Both the position numbers and the translations under genes were made by a program. The notes under the pieces were generated by a model. That model was not told where the DNA came from and made no database searches. It saw only the letters and a list, made by a program, of their open reading frames with translations. A stretch of DNA of 64,000 nt from Pseudomonadota bacterium (lineage in GTDB: Bacteria > Pseudomonadota > Gammaproteobacteria > Burkholderiales > Thiobacillaceae), in the NCBI GenBank assembly GCA_030653935.1, contig JAURYL010000087.1, positions 56,413 through 120,412 of the forward strand. The letters run 5' to 3'. The first letter of the stretch is position 1. Every line of letters begins with the position of its first letter. Positions 1 through 8,272 of the stretch are shown here, in pieces.

Positions 1-444
1 GGCGGGCGCTACGGCGGGGCTGGGAGCAACCGGCTTGGGCACGGCCGCCGGCTGCCCATGCAACGCGGCCTCCAGCCGCGCGATCAGAGCGGAATCGGCG
101 GCTTGCGGCTGCGATGCCTGGGCGAGCGCGCCGAACATGTCGCGGACACTGCCGGTGGCCGCCATGATGATGTCCATCAACTCCGGTGACAGCTTGAGTT
201 CGAGGTTGCGCAGCTTGTCGAACAGATTTTCTGTGCGGTGGCACAGCGCCACCAGGTTCTCGGCATTGAGGAATCCGGCACCGCCCTTGATGGTGTGGAA
301 GCCGCGAAAGATGTCGTTGAGCAATTCCTTGTCGCCAGGCCGCTTTTCCAGCTCCACCAGCTTGTTGTCCACCTGGGACAGCAGCTCCCCGGCCTCCATG
401 AGGAAGTCCTGTAACAGCTCTTCCATTCCGGCGAAGTCACTCAT
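1..444 (-). CDS. cheA: Chemotaxis histidine kinase CheA, N-terminal part (truncated by window edge)
   Basis: The 148 visible codons form the Hpt (P1) domain of CheA, the kinase that phosphorylates CheY. The phosphoacceptor motif FHTIKGGAGF is present with His at residue 50, preceded by acidic amphipathic helices (MEELLQDFLMEAGELL). An Ala/Pro-rich linker begins near residue 130, where the window ends; the P2-P5 domains are not visible. The ATG at 444 has the purine-rich upstream sequence gaggagag. It is the last visible gene of a minus-strand chemotaxis cluster (two CheV-like, CheY, CheZ, CheA). The domain is certain; the rest of the protein is inferred. Confidence 0.95.
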   Translation of the reverse strand, partial: MSDFAGMEELLQDFLMEAGELLSQVDNKLVELEKRPGDKELLNDIFRGFHTIKGGAGFLNAENLVALCHRTENLFDKLRNLELKLSPELMDIIMAATGSVRDMFGALAQASQPQAADSALIARLEAALHGQPAAVPKPVAPSPAVAPA

Positions 445-483
445 TTTTCTCTCCTCATCCGGGCTGGCCGGAAGCAAATTACC

Positions 484-556
484 GTAGGTTGGGCAAAGCG
501 AAGCGTGCCCAACAATCCGCCGCGATGTTGGGCACGCTGCGCTTTGCCCAACCTAC
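484..556. repeat. 73-bp palindromic element, GTAGGTTGGGC family
   Basis: Inverted repeat between cheA and cheZ. The left arm begins GTAGGTTGGGCAAAGCG and the right arm is its near-perfect complement, ending in CCAACCTAC. A second copy of exactly the same length lies at 51986-52058 beside ruvB. It contains no ORF. It is probably a short intergenic mobile or REP-like repeat; the transcript would fold into a long hairpin. Confidence 0.85.
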
Positions 557-567
557 GAATGGCATCA

Positions 568-1347
568 TCAAAACCCCAAACTTTCCAGCAGGTCGTCCAC
601 CTGCTCCTGGCTGGTCACCACGTCGCTGCGACCGCTGGCGTTGATCACCGGGCCATTGAGCAGGCCGGGATCGACCGATTGCCGCATCCCTTCCGGGGTG
701 GTCTCGATCAGCAGCGAGAGCAACTGGCTTTCCAGGTTCTGCGCGGCGTCGAGGATGCGTTTGATGACCTGGCCGGTGAGGTCCTGGAAGTCCTGCGCCA
801 TGATGATTTCCATCAGTTGCGCGTTGGTCGCCTCGGTCTGAGCCGGCGCCGCTTTCAGGTAGGCGCGGGTGTCGCTCACCAGCGCCTTGAATTCCTCCAC
901 GCCCAGCTGCTTGTCGAACATGCGGTCCCATTTTCCGGACAGGTCGCGGGCGCCGCCGCCCAGCTTTTCCTGAATCGGCTGCGCCACCTCGGCGGCATTG
1001 AGGGTGCGTTCCGCCGCCTGCGCGGTCATCGCGGCGATGTAGTTGAGGCGGTCACGATTGTTCGGCATTTCCTGGGCCATCTGACCCAACGCCTTGTCGT
1101 AACCGAGCTCGCGCAACAGGTTGTGGAGACCGCGCGTCATCTGGCCCAGTTGCGAGAACACGCGCTCGGGGCAAACGCCTTCCCCGGTCTCGGCCCCTTC
1201 GCGCGATACCGCCAGGGCGATGCTGTCGAACAGGGTTTCCAGTTCCGGGGTGTCGGATATTTTCGGTTCCGGTTTGGCCGGCTCGGGTTCGGCCGCGCTT
1301 GCGATGCTGTCGAACAGGGCTTCCAGTTCCGGGGAGTCGTCGCTCAT
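568..1347 (-). CDS. cheZ: CheY-P phosphatase CheZ
   Basis: Dephosphorylates CheY-P to end the motor signal. The catalytic helix motif AQDFQDLTGQVIKRI lies near residues 183-197 and contains the Gln that positions the attacking water in the family. The C-terminus QVDDLLESLGF matches the CheY-binding tail of enterobacterial CheZ. The ATG at 1347 is preceded by AGAGGA. A longer in-frame start at 1398 would run into cheY and is rejected. Oddly, the N-terminus carries two copies of a short acidic motif (PELEALFDSIA and PELETLFDSIA), also visible as a DNA direct repeat. The gene lies 31 bp downstream of cheY and upstream of cheA. Confidence 0.95.
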   Translation of the reverse strand: MSDDSPELEALFDSIASAAEPEPAKPEPKISDTPELETLFDSIALAVSREGAETGEGVCPERVFSQLGQMTRGLHNLLRELGYDKALGQMAQEMPNNRDRLNYIAAMTAQAAERTLNAAEVAQPIQEKLGGGARDLSGKWDRMFDKQLGVEEFKALVSDTRAYLKAAPAQTEATNAQLMEIIMAQDFQDLTGQVIKRILDAAQNLESQLLSLLIETTPEGMRQSVDPGLLNGPVINASGRSDVVTSQEQVDDLLESLGF

Positions 1348-1378
1348 CGTGGTTCCTCTTGTTGTCCTTCGGTCCGGG

Positions 1379-1768
1379 TCACATGCCGTATTTTTCAAAA
1401 ACCTTGCCCAACTTCTCTTCCAGCGTGCCGGCGGTGAAGGGCTTGACGATGTAACCGGAGGCGCCGCTCTTCGCGGCTTCGATGATATTTTCTTTCTTCG
1501 CCTCGGCGGTGATCATCAGTACCGGCAGATGCTTCAGGGTGGCCTCGGCGCGAATCGCCTTGAGCAATTCGATACCGGTCATGTTGGGCATGTTCCAGTC
1601 GGTGACGACGAACTGGAAGTTGCCGCCCTTGAGTTTCTGCAAAGCGGCGACGCCGTCCTCGGCCTCGTCGACATTGGTGTAGCCCAGTTCCTTCAGCAGA
1701 TTGCGCACGATCCGGCGCATGGTGGAAAAATCATCCACCACCAGAAACTTGAGATTCTTGTCGGCCAT
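1379..1768 (-). CDS. cheY: Chemotaxis response regulator CheY
   Basis: A 129-residue single-domain receiver, the length of enterobacterial CheY. Acid pocket D12/D13, phosphoacceptor D57 (VVTDWNMP), T87, Y106 and K109 all fall at the canonical positions. It carries the phosphoryl signal from CheA to the flagellar switch. It sits between cheV-like genes and cheZ on the minus strand. The start ATG at 1768 begins [13 protein letters not shown]. The full set of switch residues and the adjacent cheZ make this the motor-binding CheY rather than an orphan receiver. Confidence 0.97.
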   Translation of the reverse strand: MADKNLKFLVVDDFSTMRRIVRNLLKELGYTNVDEAEDGVAALQKLKGGNFQFVVTDWNMPNMTGIELLKAIRAEATLKHLPVLMITAEAKKENIIEAAKSGASGYIVKPFTAGTLEEKLGKVFEKYGM

Positions 1769-1836
1769 GTGTGGTCCTCGTTATCGGAGTAATTGCCGGA
1801 TTCTAACTAAGGGGCAAGGCGGCGAGGCCAGCACTT

Positions 1837-1906
1837 GTAGCGCCGGCGTCTCGCCGGCTTCGTTCAACTGATCAGGCCCCCGATGCCGGCGCGACGCCGG
1901 CGCTAC
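1837..1906. repeat. Palindromic element, GTAGCGCCGGC family
   Basis: Two hairpins in tandem: GTAGCGCCGGCGTCTCGCCGGC on the left and its inverted counterpart GCCGGCGCTAC on the right. It lies between cheY and the downstream end of a cheV-like gene. Related elements occur at 5560, 25814, 28941, 54533 and, as halves, at 27661 and 56048. Confidence 0.8.
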
Positions 1907-1925
1907 AACGCGCGCTTGTTTCATG

Positions 1926-2864
1926 TCAACGCCGCAAAAACGCCATCAAGGTTTCCGCCAGCACCGCCGGGTCGAACTTGGCGACATAGGCATCGACGCC
2001 CACGCGCTGCCCCATGGTGCGATTGGCCTCGGATGACAGCGAGGAATGCATGACCACGGGGATGCCGGCGAAGCGGCTGTCCGACTTGATGTTGCGGGTC
2101 AGGACATAACCATCCATTTCCGGCATTTCCGCGTCCACCAGGATGAGCTGGATCTGATTGTTCAGGCTGCCGTGTTCGGCGGTGGCGCGTTTGGCCATGT
2201 TGACCAGCTTGTCCCAGGCTTCCAGGCCGTCGTTGGCCTGGATGTATTTCACGCCGATCTTGTCCAGCACCGAGACGATTTCCTTGCGCGCGACCACGGA
2301 ATCGTCGGCGAAGAACACCGTCAGTTCGCGCTCAGATTCCACTCTTGGCAGGGTCGGCACCGGTTTTTCGCCGAGCACTTCCACCAGCACCCGCTCGACA
2401 TCAAGGATGGAAACCAGGCGACCATCGTCCAGTTCGGTGATGGCGGTGATCATGCCGTCCTGGCCGGCCAGCATGTTTTCCGGCGGCTTCACCTTGTCCC
2501 AATCCACCCGGATGATGCGGTCGACGCTATCCACCAGGAAACCCTGGGTATGGCGCGAGAACTCGGTGACGATCATGGTTTCGCCGATGCCCTGCGGCGC
2601 GCCTTCCAGCTTGATGAAATGCGCCAGGGTAATCACCGGGATGATGCTGCCGCGCAGGGAAATCACCCCTTCCACCCCGGCCGGCATGTTGGGCGTCAGC
2701 GTGATGGGAGGCGTCGGAGACACCTCGCGCACCTTGAACACATTGATGCCGAAGGTTTCGTGCGTCCCCAGGGAGAACAGCAGCAACTCCATCTTGTTGG
2801 AGCCCGCGAGCTTGGTGCGGGCATCGATGGAATCCATCAGCTTGGTCGGTTCCAGCGGATTCAT
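1926..2864 (-). CDS. cheV: CheV-like coupling protein (CheW domain + receiver), copy 1
   Basis: 312 residues with an N-terminal CheW-like domain (about 25-165; FGINVFKVREV, GVISLRGSIIPVI) and a C-terminal receiver (about 180-312; VFFADDSVVARK, phosphoacceptor in LVDAEMPEMDGY). CheV proteins couple receptors to CheA and tune signalling through the receiver domain. The ATG at 2864 starts 26 bp after the end of a second CheV-like gene. In both copies the Lys expected near the receiver C-terminus is in the context V(A/P)KF. Which receptors each copy serves cannot be read from the sequence. Confidence 0.92.
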   Translation of the reverse strand: MNPLEPTKLMDSIDARTKLAGSNKMELLLFSLGTHETFGINVFKVREVSPTPPITLTPNMPAGVEGVISLRGSIIPVITLAHFIKLEGAPQGIGETMIVTEFSRHTQGFLVDSVDRIIRVDWDKVKPPENMLAGQDGMITAITELDDGRLVSILDVERVLVEVLGEKPVPTLPRVESERELTVFFADDSVVARKEIVSVLDKIGVKYIQANDGLEAWDKLVNMAKRATAEHGSLNNQIQLILVDAEMPEMDGYVLTRNIKSDSRFAGIPVVMHSSLSSEANRTMGQRVGVDAYVAKFDPAVLAETLMAFLRR

Positions 2865-2890
2865 GAGTTGTATCCCGGTTATTTACTCAA

Positions 2891-3832
2891 TTATTTGATG
2901 AGGCGGCCCAGCACCTCGGCCAGGCGGTGCGGCTCGAACTTGGGCACATATTCATCCACACCCACGGAAATACCCAACTGGCGATTGGCCTCGGAAGACA
3001 GCGACGAGTGCATGAGCACCGGAATCCCGGCGAAACGCGGGTCCGATTTGATGTTCTTGGTCAGCACGTAGCCGTCCATTTCCGGCATTTCCACATCGGT
3101 CAGCACGATCTGGATGAAATCCGATACCGGCCGCCCGACCATCTCCGCCTGCGCCGCGATGCGGCGCAACTCCTCCCAGCCCTGGCGGCCGTTGATGGTG
3201 GCGATGTAACGAATACCCAGCGCATCCAGCGTGCGTTCGATCTGCTTGCGCGCCACCGTGGAGTCGTCGGCGAAGAACACGGTGCGGTTGGGCTTGTCTA
3301 TCGGCGCGAGATTGGCGAAGAGGTGGCTGTCGTCGATCTGTGCGGTATCGGCAAGGATCTTTTCCACGTCGAGCATCATCACCAGACGGCTGTCCTTGAG
3401 TTCCGTCACCGCGGTCACCAGCCCGCCCATCTGCGCGGTCAGCATGGCCGGCGGCACCCGCATCTCGGCCCAGTCGAGGCGCAGGATGGTATCCACCTCA
3501 CCGACCAGGAAGCCCTGGGTATGGCCGTTGTACTCGGTCACGATCATGATCGCCGGCGGCGCCTCGGTGGTAATGCCGATGTATTTCGCCAGGTCCACCA
3601 CCGGCACCAGCACACCACGCAAGGAAACCATGCCTTCCACCGCTGAAGGCATGTCCGGCGCCCGCGTGATCGCGGGGATGCGCATCACCTCACGCACCTT
3701 GAACACGTTGATGCCAAAAGTTTCCTTGCGGCTGGTATTCATATCCGTACCCAGGGTGAACAGCAGGATTTCCAGCTTGTTCGCCCCCGCCAGCTTGGTG
3801 CGGGCATCAATGCGTCTCAACAAATCCGACAT
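2891..3832 (-). CDS. cheV: CheV-like coupling protein (CheW domain + receiver), copy 2
   Basis: Paralogue of the neighbouring gene with the same CheW-receiver layout: ETFGINVFKVREVM, VSLRGVLVPVVDLAKY, VFFADDSTVARKQ and LTDVEMPEMDGYVLT. The ATG at 3832 (MSDLLRRIDARTKLAG) is chosen because GAGG lies just upstream and its first residues align with copy 1 (MDSIDARTKLAG). A longer in-frame start at 3904 has no such support. It is the first gene of the visible minus-strand chemotaxis cluster. Tandem CheV paralogues suggest adaptation of two receptor sets, which is inference. Confidence 0.92.
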   Translation of the reverse strand: MSDLLRRIDARTKLAGANKLEILLFTLGTDMNTSRKETFGINVFKVREVMRIPAITRAPDMPSAVEGMVSLRGVLVPVVDLAKYIGITTEAPPAIMIVTEYNGHTQGFLVGEVDTILRLDWAEMRVPPAMLTAQMGGLVTAVTELKDSRLVMMLDVEKILADTAQIDDSHLFANLAPIDKPNRTVFFADDSTVARKQIERTLDALGIRYIATINGRQGWEELRRIAAQAEMVGRPVSDFIQIVLTDVEMPEMDGYVLTKNIKSDPRFAGIPVLMHSSLSSEANRQLGISVGVDEYVPKFEPHRLAEVLGRLIK

Positions 3833-4002
3833 GGCAACCTCGTCAATTATCCGGCCGCCCCCACGGGCCAACCGGGTTTCGCTGTGGGTATCGGCAGACG
3901 ACAATAAAACTTTAATGGGAAACTACACCAGCCCCGTAGCCTCGTAGGATGTGGTGAGCACAGCGAACCGCATCACCTCACGTTTTTTTTGGGAGCCACC
4001 CC

Positions 4003-5553
4003 ATGAACGATTTCACCTACCAGGCCCGCGACACCCTGTTCAGCGCCCTGCTCGACGCCGCCGACCGCCACGGCCGCGACACGCCGGGGCGCTGGGAAGA
4101 CATGAAGCCGGGCAGCTATTCCTACGGCGAACTGATCAAGATGACGCTTGCCCTCGGCCGTTTGAGCGCCAAGGTCAGCGAGCCGGGCGAACATGTCGGC
4201 GTGCTGATGCCCAACATGGCCGCCTCGGTGGCGTTGCTGATCGGCCTCTCCGCCTTCCGGCGCATTCCCTGCATGCTCAATTACAGCGCCGGAAGCGAAG
4301 GCATGCAGAACGCCTGTCGCGCGGCGGGGGTGCATACCATCATCACTTCGCGACTGTTCCTCGACAAGGCCGGCCTGGTGGAACAAGTGGCGGCGCTGCG
4401 CGACGTGCGCCTGCTCTATCTGGAAGACCTGCGCAAACAGTTCAGCCTCGCCGACAAACTCTGGCTGATCGCCTGGGCGCTGCCTTTCCCGCGCCGGGCC
4501 GTGCCGCGCGGCGACCCGGAGGCGCCCGCCGTGGTGCTGTTCACCTCCGGCTCGGAGGGCAAACCCAAGGGCGTCGTGCTCTCGCACCGCGCCCTGCTCG
4601 CCAACGTGGCGCAAATCATGCGCATCTTCCCGTTCGGCAGCAGCGACACCATCCTCAACGCCCTGCCCATCTTCCACTCCTTCGGGCTCACCGCCGGCAC
4701 CCTGATCGCCCTGGTCAGCGGCGCCCGCCTGATGATCTACACCAGCCCGCTGCATTTCAAGGTCATCCCGGAACTGGTGCGCGACAAGCAGTGCACGGTC
4801 ATGTTCGGCACCAGCACCTTCCTGCATCACTACGCCCGCAATGCCGCGCCCGAAGACTTCAAGAGCATGAAGATCGTCGTCGCCGGCGCCGAAAGGCTGG
4901 CCGAAAGCGTGCGGCAAACCTGGCTGGAGCGCTTCGGCATCGAGATCTACGAAGGCTACGGCGCCACCGAAACCGCGCCGGTACTGGCGGTAAATTATCC
5001 CGGCCGGCATCGCCCCGGCACGGTCGGGCAACTGCTGCCCGGCATCGAGGCGCGGCTGTTCCCCGTCCCCGGCATCGCGCGCGGTGGTGAACTGCATGTA
5101 CGCGGCCCCAACCTGATGTCCGGCTACTACCGCTTCGACACCCCCGCGCTGCTGGAACCCCCCGCTTCCGACGCCGGCGGCGGCTGGCACAACACCGGCG
5201 ACGTCACCGAACTCGACGCGGATGGCTACCTGACCATCCTCGGCCGCCTGAAACGCTTCGCCAAAGTGGCAGGCGAAATGGTCTCGCTGGAACTGGTGGA
5301 AACCATTGCCCGCGCCGCCTCCGCCGACGCCAGCCATGCCGCCACCAGCGTAGCCGACCCCACCCGCGGCGAAGCCATCGTCCTGTTCACCACCGACCCC
5401 ACGCTCGACCGCGACCGTCTCGCGGCGGCGGCAAGAAGCCTCGGCCACCCGGAAATCGCCCTGCCGCGCCGCATCCGGGTAATCGAGGAACTCCCCACCC
5501 TGGGCACCGGCAAGATCGATTACCCGCGCCTGAAAGAAGCGGCGGCCACCTGA
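4003..5553 (+). CDS. AMP-dependent acyl-ACP/CoA synthetase, Aas-like, free-standing
   Basis: 516-residue ANL-superfamily adenylating enzyme that would activate a fatty acid as acyl-AMP and pass it to ACP or CoA. P-loop-like motif VLFTSGSEGKPKGVVLSH lies near residues 178-195, YEGYGATET near 318, the HNTGDV hinge near 397, GRLKRFAKVAGEMVSL near 415, and the catalytic Lys in GTGKIDY near 507. The sequence style resembles the ligase half of bifunctional Aas, but no acyltransferase domain is attached. The ATG at 4003 follows gggag. The gene is divergent from the chemotaxis cluster and convergent with the sensor kinase. The substrate is unknown. Confidence 0.85.
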   Translation: MNDFTYQARDTLFSALLDAADRHGRDTPGRWEDMKPGSYSYGELIKMTLALGRLSAKVSEPGEHVGVLMPNMAASVALLIGLSAFRRIPCMLNYSAGSEGMQNACRAAGVHTIITSRLFLDKAGLVEQVAALRDVRLLYLEDLRKQFSLADKLWLIAWALPFPRRAVPRGDPEAPAVVLFTSGSEGKPKGVVLSHRALLANVAQIMRIFPFGSSDTILNALPIFHSFGLTAGTLIALVSGARLMIYTSPLHFKVIPELVRDKQCTVMFGTSTFLHHYARNAAPEDFKSMKIVVAGAERLAESVRQTWLERFGIEIYEGYGATETAPVLAVNYPGRHRPGTVGQLLPGIEARLFPVPGIARGGELHVRGPNLMSGYYRFDTPALLEPPASDAGGGWHNTGDVTELDADGYLTILGRLKRFAKVAGEMVSLELVETIARAASADASHAATSVADPTRGEAIVLFTTDPTLDRDRLAAAARSLGHPEIALPRRIRVIEELPTLGTGKIDYPRLKEAAAT

Positions 5554-5559
5554 TTTTCT

Positions 5560-5616
5560 GTAGCGCCGGCTTCCAGCCGGCTTTTGCAGGGACGCCGGCA
5601 GGGATGCCGGCGCTAC
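5560..5616. repeat. Palindromic element, GTAGCGCCGGC family
   Basis: Paired GTAGCGCCGGC...GCCGGCGCTAC arms between two convergent genes. It starts 7 bp after the ligase stop. Its right outer edge supplies the TAG stop codon of the histidine kinase on the minus strand (5613-5615). It may also act as a bidirectional terminator-like hairpin, although no T-run follows. Confidence 0.8.
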
Positions 5617-6953
5617 ACGGGCCGATCACGGCCCCATGCCCCACCCGATAACGGAATCGCCAACCAGAACCCGGCGCCGCCTTTCAGGCGCGGCTTGGCG
5701 GCGATTTTCCAGCCCTGGGTTTCCGCCAGTTGCCGGGCGATGGCCAGGCCGATGCCGCTGCCGCCAGTTTCACGATTGCGCGAGGGATCAAGGCGGAAGA
5801 AGGGGCGGAATACCGCCTCGCGCATTTCGCTGGGGATGCCCGGCCCGGAATCGCGCACACCGATCAGCAGGCCGCCGGCGCAACGCCGTCGCACCAGTTG
5901 CAGGCGCCCCGGCCCGGCGTAGCGCAGGGCGTTTTCCAGCAGGTTGGTAATGATGCGCCGTAGCGCCAGCGGGGCGATGGCCACCCGGCACACCGGCGCC
6001 TCGGCGCGCAACCGGGTTTGCCCGGGCGAGCGCGCCTCCGCCGCTTCGAGTAGTTCAGCCAGCAGCGCGTCGATGTCGGTGACTTGCGCTTCCTCACGCT
6101 CCTGGGCGCGGGCGAGTTCCAGTTGCGCGGCGATGAGGCTTTCCATTTCCGCGACATCGCGCTCCATGCGCACGATCAGCGGCGAAGCACGTTCCTCGGC
6201 GAGCATACCCAGGGCCATCTTGAGGCGGCCGAGCGGGCTGCGCAGATCGTGCGAGACACCGGCCAGCAACGTGCCCTGGTTCTCGCGCCGCGCCGCGAGC
6301 TGAGTGGCGGTCTGGTTGAACACGCGCGCCAGATCGGCCAGTTCCTGCTCACCCGCTTCCGGCAGGTGTGGCGGCCGCTCGCCGGCGCCGATCTGGCGCG
6401 CGGCCTCGGCCAACCGCGCCACCGGCGCGCTGACTCGGCGCGCGAGCAGCCAGGCGGTGGCCAGCGTGACCAGGAGGCCAGCGACGATGCTCCAGGCCAG
6501 GGCGTGAGTCGGGCGCGGGGCGATCAACTCCCTGGCGAAGCTGAAGCGCAAGACGCGACTGGCCATGCGGATGTCCGCATGGAAACGGCCGTCCGTGGTT
6601 TCCGCCACATGCGGCGAGTTCTCCGGGTCGAGGCGGGCGAGCAGCGCCGAACGCAGGAAGTTCAGATAGGGGTGATGGCCGATTTCATCGCCCAGAGGCG
6701 TACTGACCAGTTGCATCTCCAGGCCATGGCTCACCCGCAGTTCCACCTCGAAATCAGGCCGTGTGGCCGGCGGCAGTTCCACCCAGGTTCGCGCGGAGAG
6801 CACCAGCAGGCCGGCCAGATCGTCGGCCGAACGCTGAGCCAGCGGCTGCATGAGGTAGACGAAGATGGCCGCGCCGGAGGCAAGCTGAAACACCAGCAAA
6901 CCCGCCGCGACGATCAACGCGGTGCGGCGAAACAGGGACTGATGCGGCTTCAC
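5613..6953 (-). CDS. Sensor histidine kinase, OmpR-system partner
   Basis: 446-residue membrane kinase. It has TM1 near residues 10-35, a periplasmic sensor of about 110 residues, TM2 near 150-170, a HAMP segment (RRVSAPVARLAEAARQIGAG), an H-box VSHDLRSPLGRLKM near residue 234, an N-box NLLENALRY, and G-boxes DSGPGIP and GGSGIGLAIA. It overlaps the regulator upstream by ATGA, so the two are translationally coupled. The last residues RDRPV and the TAG stop are made by the edge of a palindromic repeat, so the original C-terminus may have been trimmed. The signal sensed is not apparent. Confidence 0.93.
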   Translation of the reverse strand: MKPHQSLFRRTALIVAAGLLVFQLASGAAIFVYLMQPLAQRSADDLAGLLVLSARTWVELPPATRPDFEVELRVSHGLEMQLVSTPLGDEIGHHPYLNFLRSALLARLDPENSPHVAETTDGRFHADIRMASRVLRFSFARELIAPRPTHALAWSIVAGLLVTLATAWLLARRVSAPVARLAEAARQIGAGERPPHLPEAGEQELADLARVFNQTATQLAARRENQGTLLAGVSHDLRSPLGRLKMALGMLAEERASPLIVRMERDVAEMESLIAAQLELARAQEREEAQVTDIDALLAELLEAAEARSPGQTRLRAEAPVCRVAIAPLALRRIITNLLENALRYAGPGRLQLVRRRCAGGLLIGVRDSGPGIPSEMREAVFRPFFRLDPSRNRETGGSGIGLAIARQLAETQGWKIAAKPRLKGGAGFWLAIPLSGGAWGRDRPV

Positions 6954-7696
6954 TGCGCGCTTTCGCCACGCGGCGAGAATAGATAGCCCTCTCCCCAGAT
7001 GGTGCGCAGGTAGACCGGCGCTTCCGGATTCGGCTCGATCTTGCGACGCAGGCGGGTCACCCGAACGTCGACGCTGCGGTCGAAGGGCGCGCGTTCGTAA
7101 CCCTTGACCAGGGTGATCAGGTGATCGCGGGTCAGCACCTGGTTGGGATGTTCGAGAAAGATACGCAACAGGGTGAATTCGCCGGAGGTCAGGTTGATTT
7201 CACGGCCGTCGCGCGCCAGGACATGGGTGGCGAGGTCGAGCCGGAAGGGGCCGAATGTAGCAACCCCGGTAGCCACCCCGGACGCCACACCCGTTTCTTT
7301 CGCCGCGCTGTCGGCACTGCCGCGACGCAGCACCGCACGCACGCGCGCCAGTAGTTCGCGCGGGCCGAACGGTTTCGCCAGATAGTCGTCGGCGCCGAGT
7401 TCCAGGCCCACCACCCGGTCCACCTCCTCGCCGCGCGCCGAAACGATGATCACCGGCGGGCCGCCATCGGCGCGCAACCATTTCAGCAGGCTCAAGCCAT
7501 CCTCGCCCGGCAGCATCAGATCGAGCACCACCAGGTCGGCGCCTCGCGCCGCCATGCGGGCACGAAAAGCGGCGCCATCACCCACGCCTTCCACCTGGAA
7601 GCCGCTGGCGCCGAGGTATTCGGCGACCAGTTCGCGCAGTGCCGCGTCGTCGTCCACCAGCAGAATGCGTTGTGTCGTTGCCTCAGCCACTGCCAC
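6950..7696 (-). CDS. OmpR/PhoB-family response regulator
   Basis: 248 residues: receiver about 10-122 (acid pocket DDD at 15-17, phosphoacceptor D59 in VVLDLMLPGEDG, LAKPF) and a winged-helix DNA-binding domain about 150-240 (LTSGEFTLLRIFLEHPNQVLTR, ending IWGEGYLF). The linker is unusual, with repeated VASGVATGVAT. The GTG at 7696 follows a strong GGGGGAGGGG, and the stop overlaps the kinase start by ATGA. The divergent promoter 67 bp away carries a tandem 10-bp repeat of the kind this family binds. The same motif recurs upstream of two other loci nearby, so those are proposed targets. Confidence 0.93.
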   Translation of the reverse strand: MAVAEATTQRILLVDDDAALRELVAEYLGASGFQVEGVGDGAAFRARMAARGADLVVLDLMLPGEDGLSLLKWLRADGGPPVIIVSARGEEVDRVVGLELGADDYLAKPFGPRELLARVRAVLRRGSADSAAKETGVASGVATGVATFGPFRLDLATHVLARDGREINLTSGEFTLLRIFLEHPNQVLTRDHLITLVKGYERAPFDRSVDVRVTRLRRKIEPNPEAPVYLRTIWGEGYLFSPRGESAQ

Positions 7697-7762
7697 CCCC
7701 TCCCCCCGCCCGGAATGCGGGGATACCCCATGTTACCGGCAAGCGCGCGGCCATCGGGCGTG

Positions 7763-7827
7763 GCGAAACAACCTGAAACAACCTGTGTCGGCCGGGTAAA
7801 CAGGGCGAAAGGCGCTCGCGGGATACT
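7763..7827 (+). promoter_or_regulatory. Direct-repeat operator and promoter, site A
   Basis: Two head-to-tail copies of the 10-bp unit GAAACAACCT at 7765-7784, then GGGTAA, then a -10 like GATACT at 7822-7827. No good -35 hexamer is seen, which fits an activator-dependent promoter. Site B at 20142-20206 aligns with it without a gap over 65 bp, including the -10. It lies between the response regulator gene and the divergent small secreted protein, so it could serve both. Binding by the adjacent OmpR-type regulator is inferred. Confidence 0.65.
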
Positions 7828-7857
7828 TTGCGCCAAGCACGTTGGAGCCAGACCGCC

Positions 7858-8169
7858 ATGAGCACGTTATTCAGTCAAATCTTTCAATTCACCCTCGTTC
7901 TCTTGATCGCCGGTCTTTACGCCGTCACGGCGCATGCCGCGTCGAGCGGAACCACACAGCCGGATGACGAGACGAACGGCACGCATGCCAGCCGCTACGG
8001 CCGTAGTTACGAGGCACGTCAGACCCTGGAGAAAGCTGATCGGGAAGGCCGTATCGAGCGGCCCGAACAGATTGATCGCATTGAGCGTGTCGAACGACCC
8101 GAGCGCATGGAGCGCATCGAACGTCCAGGCCGTGTCGAACGCATCGAACGCCCTGGCCGCGGTCGCTGA
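7858..8169 (+). CDS. Small secreted protein with charged Glu-Arg repeats
   Basis: 103-residue protein with a signal peptide (residues 1-27, core TLVLLIAGLYAVTAHA, cleavage after AHA). The tail is built from repeats of the type RIERPERIERV, rich in Arg, Glu and Pro. The ATG at 7858 has TTGGAG upstream and lies about 25 nt after the predicted transcription start of site A. A longer in-frame start at 7828 is too close to the -10. It is followed 103 bp later by the secreted subtilisin, and the two may be co-transcribed. I do not recognise the family. A periplasmic role, for example as an inhibitor, chaperone or metal/acid buffer, is only a guess. Confidence 0.7.
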   Translation: MSTLFSQIFQFTLVLLIAGLYAVTAHAASSGTTQPDDETNGTHASRYGRSYEARQTLEKADREGRIERPEQIDRIERVERPERMERIERPGRVERIERPGRGR

Positions 8170-8272
8170 CTTCACCTTCCAGAAATCCGTTTCCTCACCG
8201 GCCAGTCATGGCTTACGATCCACGCAGCACAAGTTGAATGCAATCAATCCGTTATTCCCAGGAGAAACAATC

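Noticed and set aside
505..1437. Long plus-strand open frame across cheZ
   Set aside because: Antisense shadow of a clear cheZ gene; His/Arg-rich composition typical of the complement of GC-rich coding DNA.
3944..3975. GTAGGATGTGGTGAGCACAGCG text before the acyl synthetase
   Set aside because: Looks like one arm of a GTAG-type element but has no matching second arm; too short to call.
3973..5448. 491-codon minus-strand frame opposite the acyl synthetase
   Set aside because: Lies wholly inside a gene with a complete ANL motif set; Gly/Gln/Val-rich shadow without domains.
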